Shown in pieces: positions 22,252 to 29,795 of a stretch of DNA of 34,085 nt; the stretch's first letter is position 1, and each line of letters opens with the position of its first letter. The stretch is taken from the NCBI GenBank assembly GCA_019414445.1, contig DXMA01000024.1:1-34085 (forward strand). Reading direction: 5' to 3'. The position numbers were made by a program, and so were the translations under genes. The notes under the pieces are model-generated. The model ran no database searches. It was not told the DNA's origin and saw nothing but the letters and a program-made list of their open reading frames with translations. The stretch comes from Collinsella sp. GTDB taxonomy: Bacteria > Actinomycetota > Coriobacteriia > Coriobacteriales > Coriobacteriaceae.

Positions 22252-24279
22252 CTACGGGCGCTCGTCGGGAGCCAGGCGCTGCATCTTGCTCACGGCCTTA
22301 AACTTGGTGAACAGCGGCACGTACTCAAAGCTCACGTTGGAGTTCTCCAGGCCGTACCAGCGCGCGGGGGTGCCGGCAGCGCGGCGGATGATGTACTTGA
22401 GCGTGATGGCCGTACGCTCGCTGGGCTCCACGTCGCTTTCGGGCGCCAGCAGCTTGCGGATCATGACGAACTTAAACGTACCGATGTTGCCCGGATCCTT
22501 GTAGACCGAGTAGTCGTGCGTCTGCGCCGGCAGCTCGCCGCTGGCAGCCAGGTCCTGAACAACCTGGCGCAGGTAAGCATTGACGCGCTGGTTGATCTTA
22601 TAGCCCAGGTACAGATGCACGCGGAATACGTAGTCGGTGCCGAACGTCTCGACCGAGTAGGCAAAGGTATGCGGCTCGTCCATGGTCTCGACGTTCACGA
22701 ACCACCAGGCACGAGCGCGCTTGGGGTGCTTGTCCAAAATCGAGTAGACGATATCGCGGTCGATATAGTCGGTGTTGGTGTCCTTGGTCAGGTACACGAT
22801 GTTGTCGCTCACGAGCTCGTAGCGATCGTCGTCGCGCAGGCGCTTGAGCTGCGGCAGATAGCTGCGCAGCGGCAGCAGCGTAAACTGGCGCTGCTCAACC
22901 GCCGTGCCGTTGTACCAGCACACCATGATGCCCATGATGAGCGCGGCCATAAGGATGGTGAAATAGCCGCCGTGGAAGAACTTGGTGAGCGAGCTCACAA
23001 AGAAGAAGCCCTCGAGCATAAGGAAGAAGGCGGCAAAGATCCACGGCGCGACCTTGAGATTGCGCTCCACGTGCAGATAGAAGAAGAGCAGCATTGTCGT
23101 GCACATCATGGTCAGGGTAATGGCCAGGCCGTACGCGGCCTCCATGTGCGCCGAGTTCTGGAACAGCAGCACCACGACGACGCAGCCCACGAGCATGACG
23201 TTGTTGACCATGGGGATGTAGAGCTGGCCCTTGGTCTCGGCAGGATAGAAGACCTGCATATGCGGCATGAGGTCCAGGCGGCTGGCCTCGGACACCAGCG
23301 AGAATGCGCCGGTGATGAGCGCCTGCGAGGCGATGATGGCCGCGACGGTGGAAAGGCCGACGGCAAAGGGGCGCAGACCCGGGGCGAGCATCTGGTAGAA
23401 GGGGTTGAGGTCGGCGATACCCATGAGCTCCGGGTTGCCGGCGTTGTTGATAAGCCACGCGCCCTGGCCCATGTAGGACAGCAGCAGGCAGCACTTAACG
23501 AACGGCCAGGTGGCGTAGATGTTGCCGCGGCCCACATGGCCCATGTCGGAGTAGAGCGCCTCGGCACCGGTGGTAGCGAGGAAGCAGCTGCCCAAAATCA
23601 TGATGCCCGCATGGTTGTTGGGGCTCAGCAGAAAAGCGATGCCACGCAACGGGTTGAGGCACAGCAGCACCGCGGGATACTGGCAGACAAAGAACAGGCC
23701 CGTGCCGCCCAGGAACAAAAACCACAGCGTCATGATGGGACCGAAGGCGTGACCGATCTTGGCCGTGCCGATGCGCTGCACCAAGAAGAGCGCGATGATG
23801 ATGGCAAGCGTGATGGCGACGACACGACCCTGGTCGTCACCGAGCACGGCATGGACCGCCGGGATGGTGCGCAGGCCCTCGATGGCCGTGGTGACGGTAA
23901 CGGCAGGCGTCAGGATGCCGTCGGCGAGGAGCGCCGCGCCGCCCAGCATGGCGGGGATGATGAGCCACTTGCCGCAGCGCTTGACTAGGCTGTACAGGGC
24001 AAAGATGCCGCCCTCGCCGTGGTTGTCGGCGCGCAGCGAGATCAGCACGTACTTGACGGTCGTCAGCAGCGTGACCGTCCACACGACAAGGGAGAGCGCG
24101 CCGAGCACGAACTCCTGCGTGACGCTTCCGATGCCGCCGTTGCCGGCAACGAGCGCCTTGGTTACATACATGGGGCTGGTGCCGATATCGCCATACACCA
24201 CGCCCAGCGTGACGAGCATCGCCGAGATGCTCACAGGAATCGCAGCGTGCGAGGCTGCCTCCTTGGCCTTTTGTTCCAT
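22252..24279 (-). CDS. kup: KUP family potassium uptake transporter
   Basis: Plasma-membrane K+ (probably K+/H+ symport) transporter of 675 residues, close to the usual 620-680. The N-terminus contains GVVYGDIGTSPMYV, the KUP hallmark in helix 1, then LRADNHGEGGIFALYSLV, the second conserved block, and about 12 helices to residue 440. A cytoplasmic C-terminal domain of about 230 residues follows. ATG 24279 is preceded by GGGAGG 11 nt upstream. The TTG at 24297 is inside that site and less likely. TATAAT lies on the minus strand at 24320-24315. Kup heads the kdpD-kdpE group in the same orientation, which suggests that the two-component pair senses K+ or turgor and controls kup. The IS3 element now interrupts the path to kdpD. 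Confidence 0.95.
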   Translation of the reverse strand: MEQKAKEAASHAAIPVSISAMLVTLGVVYGDIGTSPMYVTKALVAGNGGIGSVTQEFVLGALSLVVWTVTLLTTVKYVLISLRADNHGEGGIFALYSLVKRCGKWLIIPAMLGGAALLADGILTPAVTVTTAIEGLRTIPAVHAVLGDDQGRVVAITLAIIIALFLVQRIGTAKIGHAFGPIMTLWFLFLGGTGLFFVCQYPAVLLCLNPLRGIAFLLSPNNHAGIMILGSCFLATTGAEALYSDMGHVGRGNIYATWPFVKCCLLLSYMGQGAWLINNAGNPELMGIADLNPFYQMLAPGLRPFAVGLSTVAAIIASQALITGAFSLVSEASRLDLMPHMQVFYPAETKGQLYIPMVNNVMLVGCVVVVLLFQNSAHMEAAYGLAITLTMMCTTMLLFFYLHVERNLKVAPWIFAAFFLMLEGFFFVSSLTKFFHGGYFTILMAALIMGIMVCWYNGTAVEQRQFTLLPLRSYLPQLKRLRDDDRYELVSDNIVYLTKDTNTDYIDRDIVYSILDKHPKRARAWWFVNVETMDEPHTFAYSVETFGTDYVFRVHLYLGYKINQRVNAYLRQVVQDLAASGELPAQTHDYSVYKDPGNIGTFKFVMIRKLLAPESDVEPSERTAITLKYIIRRAAGTPARWYGLENSNVSFEYVPLFTKFKAVSKMQRLAPDERP

Positions 24280-24314
24280 AAGCCGGTTTCCTCCCAACTT
24301 TAACGTTCGAAAGG

Positions 24315-24320
24315 ATTATA
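24315..24320 (-). promoter_or_regulatory. Probable -10 box of kup
   Basis: A perfect TATAAT on the minus strand, 36 nt before the kup ATG. The -35 region 17-18 nt further upstream (around TGCATT) is poor, so the promoter may need an activator. KdpE is a candidate from context only. Confidence 0.55.
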
Positions 24321-24400
24321 GGTAATCGGCCATGTTTTAATGCACTGTTTTCCCAGCTAGATAAACATTTATACAGTCTTTAGGCTACCGCGGCGATATG

Positions 24401-24435
24401 GAATGTGACAAAGGGACGCCCCCTTTGTCACATTC
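24401..24435. repeat. ACAAAGGG-type hairpin upstream of kup
   Basis: A perfect 15-bp stem: GAATGTGACAAAGGG (24401-24415) and CCCTTTGTCACATTC (24421-24435), with a 5-nt loop. It lies directly after the nitroreductase stop at 24437 (minus strand) and shares its ACAAAGGG arm with 9836-9862. It may end the nitroreductase transcript. Confidence 0.85.
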
Positions 24436-24436
24436 G

Positions 24437-25306
24437 TCATTTTCCGAGCCAGTTTTTGAACCACCACTCCATGGAGCGGCTCATCTCGGCTATAAAGGGG
24501 CTCGTGTGTTTGCGGGTGTAGATGTCGACGACGCGCTCCCCCACCTCGCGGGCGTGCGGGCGAAACATCGCATCCATCTCGGCCACCTGCGCGTCCATAG
24601 TCGTAGCATCGGCGCGGCAGTAGCGCTCCTCGTGCACCAGGTTCACCACGGGGTGCGCAATGGCCGGACGCTCCTTGCGAGGCGTGCCGATAATAAGCAT
24701 CGATAGCGGCATGGTATAGGGCGGCAGATCGAGCAGCTCGGCGACTTCCTCGGCATTCTCGACGATATCACCGATGTAGCAGCTCCCCAGCCCCAGGGCC
24801 TCGGCGGCAACCACGGCGTTTTGCGCGGCGATCACGGCATCCTGAGCCGCGATGGCAAAGTCGCCCAGACCCGGTGCACGACGGGGCGCCTTGCCCGTGC
24901 GCTCGACAAACTCGGGTTCAAAGCAGCCCACGTGCTCAAACAGATCGATCCACTTGGCATAATCGACCACAAATATTAGTGCCCAGGGCGCCTTGGCGAT
25001 CATGGGCTGGTGGTCGCACAGGTCAGCCAGACGGTCCAGCGTAGCCTGCTCGCAGATGCTCACGATGGAATACATCATCATGGCGCCTGCCGACGGCGCA
25101 CGGCTCGCCGCATGCAGAATCGCCGCCCGCTGCTCGTCGGTCACCGCCACAGGACGGTCGTCGTCATCACGCGCGAAGGCACGCGTAGACGAGCGATGCT
25201 CCAACGTGTCCAGCGCCGCATTGCCCGTGGTCTCGACCGGATAGCCACCCGCGTCCATGCCGGCACCCACGTCGCCCGCACTCGTCATACAAACCCGCTC
25301 GTTCAT
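24437..25306 (-). CDS. Nitroreductase family protein
   Basis: FMN-dependent oxidoreductase of 289 residues. Motifs are RSSTRAFARDD (FMN-contacting Arg-Ser start, about 38), AASRAPSAGAMMMY (about 66-79) and ALGLGSCYIGDIVENAEEVA (about 168-188, the conserved GLGSCYIG near the flavin). The C-terminal 60 residues (RYCRADATTMDAQVAE onward) form an extra helical tail typical of a subset of anaerobe nitroreductases. The N-terminal 25 residues are a low-complexity lead. GAGG precedes the ATG. Such enzymes reduce quinones, flavins or nitro compounds with NAD(P)H, and the natural substrate is unknown. A hairpin follows its stop. Confidence 0.9.
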   Translation of the reverse strand: MNERVCMTSAGDVGAGMDAGGYPVETTGNAALDTLEHRSSTRAFARDDDDRPVAVTDEQRAAILHAASRAPSAGAMMMYSIVSICEQATLDRLADLCDHQPMIAKAPWALIFVVDYAKWIDLFEHVGCFEPEFVERTGKAPRRAPGLGDFAIAAQDAVIAAQNAVVAAEALGLGSCYIGDIVENAEEVAELLDLPPYTMPLSMLIIGTPRKERPAIAHPVVNLVHEERYCRADATTMDAQVAEMDAMFRPHAREVGERVVDIYTRKHTSPFIAEMSRSMEWWFKNWLGK

Positions 25307-25432
25307 CGCCTCATCCTCGCCAATTCTTTAAGAAGCCTTTACGTTTCCGTGTAATTCCCGTCCATTATCGCGCAGGTCGCCACTACATTGCGCTACATCG
25401 CCACACGCGCGCGTTAATATGGCTGGTTGTTG

Positions 25433-25456
25433 TGCGCAGCCACCAATTGCTGCGCA
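25433..25456. promoter_or_regulatory. Dyad upstream of the sulfatase gene
   Basis: TGCGCAGC pairs with GCTGCGCA around CACCAATT, about 65 nt before the sulfatase ATG. It could be an operator or a leader hairpin. Nothing else indicates a regulator. Confidence 0.35.
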
Positions 25457-25520
25457 TATCTTGGTAACAATCGGGTAAATCCCCGCTTTCGTAGGTTTTG
25501 CATTTGTGAGGAGTTTCAGC

Positions 25521-27821
25521 ATGTTCGCTGCCGCCATCTCGCTCGTCGGTCTTGCGGCGACCGTCTACCTTGTCTTGCGCGAGGCCAAGGCCATTCGCAC
25601 CCAGTCGGGCACCGTTGCCAAAAGCGCTCTTGGGTGGAGCGCCGCCTTCGGCCTGTTCCAGCTCTTTTTGACCATTTGGGGTGCCATTGGCCTCGTCGCT
25701 CAAAACGAGCCGCTCGCCTTTGTGATGCTCATCCTGACCAATGCCATTCTCACCGGTTGCGCCTGGGCCAGCATCGCCCGCGACCGCATCGCCCCGCGCG
25801 TCTTTGCGTTCGCCTCCGCCGATGCCCCCGCCCCCACCGGCAAGTTCGCCCGCCTGCGTGGCGCCTTTGTGGGCCGCCCGCTCGTCGCCGCCGTCTTGTG
25901 CCTGCTGCTCGCCGGCGTCTTTGCGCTGCTGGGCATGGAGGTCTCGTCCAACCACGACTTTACCTGGGTCTATCCCCTGTGCATCCTGCTCGAGTGGGCC
26001 ATCATCACCACGCTCATGGTCGGCCTGTTCTTCCTGTTCCAGCGCCACGGCGCAGCTCCCGCGGTCCTGGCCTTTGCCCTCTTTGTCCTAGGCATTGCCG
26101 AGTTCTTCGTCATCACGTTTAAATCCATGCCCATCCAGCCGGGCGACCTTTCGGCCATCTCCACCGCCGCCGCGGTCGCCGGCAACGGCTACACCTTCTC
26201 GATCTCACTGTTCTGCGTGCTGTCCATGGGCTTTACCGCCATCGCCATACTGCTGTGCGAGTACGCCGGTCTGGTGGCGCCGCACCGTCAGAAGGGTGCC
26301 GCCAACGCCAAGCGCATGCTGCTCACCAACCTGCTCGTCGCTGTGCTGTGCCTGGGCGGCGTGACCGCGCACGTCACGCTTATCGACTACTACAACACCC
26401 TCGGCATCACCGTCTACACCTGGCGCCCGCTCGAGAGCTACTGGCGCGAGGGCTACCTGCCCGCTTTCATTAGCGCAGCGCAGTCCATCAAGCCGCCCAA
26501 ACCCGCCGACTACTCCGTCGACGATGCCAAGGCCACGCTCAAAAAGTACGCCAAGGCCTACGACAAGTCCGACGCGGCCAAGAGCGACGAGCGCACCGCC
26601 GCAAAGGAGCAGTTCGACAGCGAGAAGCCCACGGTCATCGCCATCATGAACGAGACCTTCTCGGATCTGTCGATCTACCAGAACATGCGCGCCGGCTACG
26701 AGGGCCCGCAGTACTTTAAGAGCCTGTCCAACTGCCTCAGCCGCGGCAAGCTCTACGTGAGCGCCTACGGCGGCGGCACCGCCAATACCGAGTTTGAGTT
26801 TATGACCGGCAACTCCATGGCCAACCTGGGCTCAGGCGTGTACCCCTACACCATCTACAACATGGAAACGACCGGGAATCTGGCAGAGCAGTTCAAATCG
26901 CTCGGCTATTCCACCACAGCCATGCACCCCAACCACGCGACCAACTGGAACCGCGAGAACGTCTACAAGGACTTTGGCTTTGACCAGTTCCTGTCTATCA
27001 ACGATTTCCAGGGAGCCGGCACCCTGCGCGGCATGGTGACCGACCAGGCTACCTACGACAAGATTCTTGAGCTGCTCGACCAGAACGCCGATCCGCAGTT
27101 TATCTTCGACGTGACCATGCAGAACCACTCGGGCTACGATACGGGTCTGCTGCCGGTCGACAAGCAAATGCACCTGAACATCGACACGACCGACCTGGAC
27201 ACCAAGACCGTCGAGGACGGCACGCTGTCCGATGTCGACGAGTATGTCTCGTGCATCGAGCAGTCCGACCAGGCACTGCGCTACTTCCTCAACGCCTTGA
27301 GCAAGCTCGACCGCAAGGTGGTCGTGGTGTTCTGGGGCGACCACCAGCCGTTCTTCCCGTCCAAGTTCAACGATAAGTGGTTTACCGGCGAGGACGACGC
27401 CACGCACCAGGAACGTCTGTGGCAGACCGACTACATCATCTGGGCCAACTACGACGTTGCCGGTTGCGACCAGACGAGCGAGGTCGACGACCTGTCCACC
27501 AACTGCCTGTCCACCCAGCTGATGCAGCTGATCGGCGCACCGCTTTCCGACTATCAGAAGGCGCACATGACGCTGCGTAAGTCGCTGCCTGCCATCAACT
27601 CCGTTGGCTACGAGGACGCCAGCCTGCGCTGGGCGCTTTCCTCCAACGTCACCGGTGACGACGCCGCTGCCGCAGCCGCCACCAAGGCGCGTGAGGATTA
27701 CGCCAAAATGCAGTACTACGAGATGTTCCGCGACGGCAAGAACGTCTATACCGAGCATTTCCAGACCGAGGCCAACGAGACCGACCCCAACCTGGCACCG
27801 GGTACGACCAAGATCAAGTAA
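25521..27821 (+). CDS. LTA synthase family sulfatase / phosphoglycerol transferase
   Basis: Membrane enzyme of 766 residues. Multiple helices occupy about residues 1-295 (from MFAAAISLVGLAATVYLVLR), then an extracellular sulfatase-fold domain (about 345-690). Metal and catalytic motifs match LtaS-like enzymes: PTVIAIMNETFSDL (metal Glu), GGGTANTEFEFMTG with the nucleophile Thr, QNHSGYD, and VVFWGDHQPFF with the Asp-His pair. The domain should transfer phosphoglycerol from phosphatidylglycerol to a lipid- or wall-linked glycan, and related proteins also modify other surface polymers. GAGGAG lies 7 nt before ATG 25521. The GTG at 25506 is inside the site. It converges on the surface-protein operon, with a hairpin-rich gap between them. 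Confidence 0.9.
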   Translation: MFAAAISLVGLAATVYLVLREAKAIRTQSGTVAKSALGWSAAFGLFQLFLTIWGAIGLVAQNEPLAFVMLILTNAILTGCAWASIARDRIAPRVFAFASADAPAPTGKFARLRGAFVGRPLVAAVLCLLLAGVFALLGMEVSSNHDFTWVYPLCILLEWAIITTLMVGLFFLFQRHGAAPAVLAFALFVLGIAEFFVITFKSMPIQPGDLSAISTAAAVAGNGYTFSISLFCVLSMGFTAIAILLCEYAGLVAPHRQKGAANAKRMLLTNLLVAVLCLGGVTAHVTLIDYYNTLGITVYTWRPLESYWREGYLPAFISAAQSIKPPKPADYSVDDAKATLKKYAKAYDKSDAAKSDERTAAKEQFDSEKPTVIAIMNETFSDLSIYQNMRAGYEGPQYFKSLSNCLSRGKLYVSAYGGGTANTEFEFMTGNSMANLGSGVYPYTIYNMETTGNLAEQFKSLGYSTTAMHPNHATNWNRENVYKDFGFDQFLSINDFQGAGTLRGMVTDQATYDKILELLDQNADPQFIFDVTMQNHSGYDTGLLPVDKQMHLNIDTTDLDTKTVEDGTLSDVDEYVSCIEQSDQALRYFLNALSKLDRKVVVVFWGDHQPFFPSKFNDKWFTGEDDATHQERLWQTDYIIWANYDVAGCDQTSEVDDLSTNCLSTQLMQLIGAPLSDYQKAHMTLRKSLPAINSVGYEDASLRWALSSNVTGDDAAAAAATKAREDYAKMQYYEMFRDGKNVYTEHFQTEANETDPNLAPGTTKIK

Positions 27822-27840
27822 CGGGGTCGGGGGCCCGAAT

Positions 27841-27970
27841 CGGCGGCAGGCGGAGGTACGGGAAAGGTCTGCTGCTCAAACAGTCCTGCGCAAGACGGGG
27901 GCCACATTAAGTGGCCCCCTTTGCGTGCGGAACTCGCGACAGACCTTTCCCGTACCTCCGCCTGCCGCCG
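27841..27970. repeat. Inverted-repeat element, family A copy 1
   Basis: A perfect 31-bp inverted repeat: 27841-27871 (begins CGGCGGCAGGCGGAGGTACG) and 27940-27970. The 68-nt core contains the stem GGGGGCCAC with GTGGCCCCC. Its reverse complement matches the core of the element at 28376-28500 almost throughout. It starts 20 nt after the sulfatase stop. Confidence 0.88.
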
Positions 27971-28046
27971 CCCCTCACCCGTTGCGGGTTGAGTGGGCTG
28001 ATGAGAAACTGCACTCGCCTCGTAGCAGAAGCGTGGCCTGGCATGC

Positions 28047-28320
28047 GCATCGCGGAAAGCTTGTCCCGGAATTCACGTCCGGAATGGGATGCGGTTTCCG
28101 TTTGTGGCCCCGTTGGGAAACCGCATCCCATTCCGATCACAAATTCCGGGTCACATTTTCCGCCAAGGCTTCAACCGGAAACCGTGTCCCATTTCTCAGC
28201 CGAATACTGGGATGCATTTTCCGCTGAGTCCCTCAATCGGAAAGTGCATCCCATTCCAAAGGCGAATTCCGGGATGAGCTTTCCGAGACCCCGCCCATCC
28301 GGAAAGCCCGTCCCACTCCG
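28047..28320. repeat. Tandem array of four hairpin units, about 61-bp period
   Basis: Four successive stems share the plan GGGATGC(A/G)-TTTCCG, a 13-16 nt loop, then CGGAAA-(reverse complement)-TCCC. They lie at 28080-28135 (20 bp perfect), 28148-28190, 28208-28253 and 28271-28314, with starts 60-63 nt apart. A half unit (CGGAAAGCTTGTCCC, 28052-28066) precedes them. GAATTC or GAATAC-like joints separate the units. The few mismatches in units 3 and 4 are G-T-compatible, while loops vary freely. There is no coding content. It resembles a BIME/REP-type array or a chain of RNA hairpins. Confidence 0.85.
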
Positions 28321-28375
28321 AATACATCCGAGCATGAAATCATCAGCTTATTAGGCCTTCCATCAATAAAGAGGC

Positions 28376-28500
28376 GCCCTCCCGAACGGCGGGCACGAAG
28401 TTTATCGCGAGTTCCGCATGCAAAGAAGGCCACTTAATGTGGCCTTCGTCTTGCGCAGAACTGTAGAGCAGGGAACTTCGTGCCCGCCGCCCGGGAGGGC
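28376..28500. repeat. Inverted-repeat element, family A copy 2
   Basis: Arms of 27 nt, 28376-28402 (begins GCCCTCCCGAACGGCGGGCA) and 28474-28500, with two mismatches. The core (28403-28473) matches the reverse complement of the copy 1 core. The inner stem here is GAAGGCCAC with GTGGCCTTC, against GGGGGCCAC with GTGGCCCCC in copy 1, so both strands of the stem changed together. The outer arms are unrelated to those of copy 1. It lies 20 nt from the stop of the surface-anchor gene. Confidence 0.88.
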
Positions 28501-28520
28501 ATTGCGTTTAGAAGATGGAC

Positions 28521-29219
28521 CTAGCGCTTATTCCTCCGGGACAAAAGCAGCGCAGCAATAAAAGCGATGATTGCAAGTGTCAGCAACATCAAAAGCAACG
28601 TGAGCGTGCTGTCGCCGGTTGCCGCCAAACCAAGCACGCCGGCCCCTTTGCTGCCAGCAGGCCGCACGGGAATCTTCTCGCCATCGTCCTCGGCGGTGAT
28701 TTCCCAGCGGATGGTCTTGCCTGCGTCGGCAAGCTCGTTGCCCACCGACGTCGGGACACTTAGTTGCAAATTGAGCACCGTGCTGCCATCGCTCGTAAAC
28801 GTTGCGACCTGCGTGGGGTAAGCAAACACACTGCCCGGCGTTCCCGTCTGAAGCCAACCGGCAGACGCATCGCCCGCCGACGCCGTTAAGGTGATGGGCG
28901 ACAGCAGGTGTGCCGTCTCGTGATCGACAACGGCCCGCACAAACACGCGTACCTGGGACTTTACACCCGTGGCACGAACCTCAATCTGTTGCTCGCGCAC
29001 ATCGCCGGGCATTAGATCTTTAAAGGCGGGAAACGGGTCGGGCTCCCCCGAGGCGCCCGTCTCCCCCGAGACCGTCAGCTGACGCGCATTTCCGTCATAG
29101 ACAATCGCGGGAGTATCAGCAAATGCACGGGCAGGAACGGCGATCGCGACCATGCAGAAAATGACCGCGACCATGCAACGCAAGGAGTGCGCAACACCTT
29201 TGCGAATTGGGAACGCCAT
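28521..29219 (-). CDS. LAXTG-type wall-anchored surface protein
   Basis: Secreted protein of 232 residues. It has a signal peptide (about 1-36, SLRCMVAVIFCMVAIAVPA then RAFA), an extracellular body of about 160 residues with a beta-rich look, and a sorting signal at the C-terminus: LAATGD, a hydrophobic helix, then SRRNKR. LAXTG is the pattern used by class E sortases of GC-rich Gram-positives. The start at 29219 is supported by GGAGG upstream and is 2 nt after the stop of the SipW-cognate gene. The longer frame to 29276 is unlikely. As last gene of the operon it probably anchors or terminates the structure formed by the two upstream proteins. No sortase gene is in the window. I do not recognise a named family for the body. 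Confidence 0.85.
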   Translation of the reverse strand: MAFPIRKGVAHSLRCMVAVIFCMVAIAVPARAFADTPAIVYDGNARQLTVSGETGASGEPDPFPAFKDLMPGDVREQQIEVRATGVKSQVRVFVRAVVDHETAHLLSPITLTASAGDASAGWLQTGTPGSVFAYPTQVATFTSDGSTVLNLQLSVPTSVGNELADAGKTIRWEITAEDDGEKIPVRPAGSKGAGVLGLAATGDSTLTLLLMLLTLAIIAFIAALLLSRRNKR

Positions 29220-29221
29220 AC

Positions 29222-29794
29222 TTACGCACCTCCATGCGGCGGCACCAGCACGCCATTCTTGACCGTGCAACCCCATGCATCGTGCACGGCCTCATCGGGC
29301 GTCGCCTGGACCGCCTGAGTGGAGATATCCACGACAAGATCGCGACCTTCGGTTGTCTTGAGCTCGGTTACTCTATTAATGAGCATGCCGGTTTCATCGC
29401 CGGGAGCAACGGGCGACGTCCAGTAATAGAACCCGTCGCTCGACTTAACCCAGCTAGAAGCCGAGTTCGCGCCCGAGGCATCAGCCACGCTCCACATAAT
29501 CTCGTAGTTCGAGCCAGCTTGCGGCTCATCCCACAGGCGAGCGCCGCTCGTCGCATCTTGCCAGTAGATATCCACTGCAGCACGAATATAGGCGGGCGCA
29601 GTACCCGTGTTCTTCGCCTTGACATCGCTTTTCACTTTGCCGTTGAGCGTTTCCTGAACCGATGGCGTCACCGATCCGATGCCGAACTGGTTGACCAGCA
29701 CGCCCGTAACCGAAAGCCAGGCCAGCGTGCCTGCCGTACCGGCCAGGAGGATAACCCCCACCAGCAAGGCGATGATGCGCTTGCGCTTGGACAT
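29222..29794 (-). CDS. SipW-cognate (TasA/camelysin-like) secreted protein
   Basis: Secreted protein of 190 residues. The N-terminus MSKRKRIIALLVGVILLAGT then AGTLAWLS is the signal class normally cleaved by SipW-type signal peptidases. VNQFGIGSV just after it matches the VNTFTIGNV-like motif of TasA, CalY and BsaA-type proteins. A beta-rich domain follows (NTGTAPAYIRAAVDIYW, FYYWTSPVAPGDETGMLINR), the usual pattern of this group, which forms fibres or pilus-like surface structures. There is no wall-anchor signal. It starts 1 nt after the stop of the giant protein, with AAGGAGG inside that gene's last codons, and ends 2 nt before the LAXTG protein. A SipW peptidase gene was not found here and may lie beyond the window. 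Confidence 0.85.
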   Translation of the reverse strand: MSKRKRIIALLVGVILLAGTAGTLAWLSVTGVLVNQFGIGSVTPSVQETLNGKVKSDVKAKNTGTAPAYIRAAVDIYWQDATSGARLWDEPQAGSNYEIMWSVADASGANSASSWVKSSDGFYYWTSPVAPGDETGMLINRVTELKTTEGRDLVVDISTQAVQATPDEAVHDAWGCTVKNGVLVPPHGGA

Positions 29795-29795
29795 G

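Noticed and set aside
22516..23988. Open frame of 490 codons antisense to kup
   Set aside because: It is His/Glu/Gln-rich with no membrane or enzyme motifs. The Kup hallmarks on the minus strand explain the region.
28047..28320. Possible CRISPR array
   Set aside because: The units are imperfect palindromes with variable loops, there are no constant direct repeats separated by unique spacers, and no cas genes are present.
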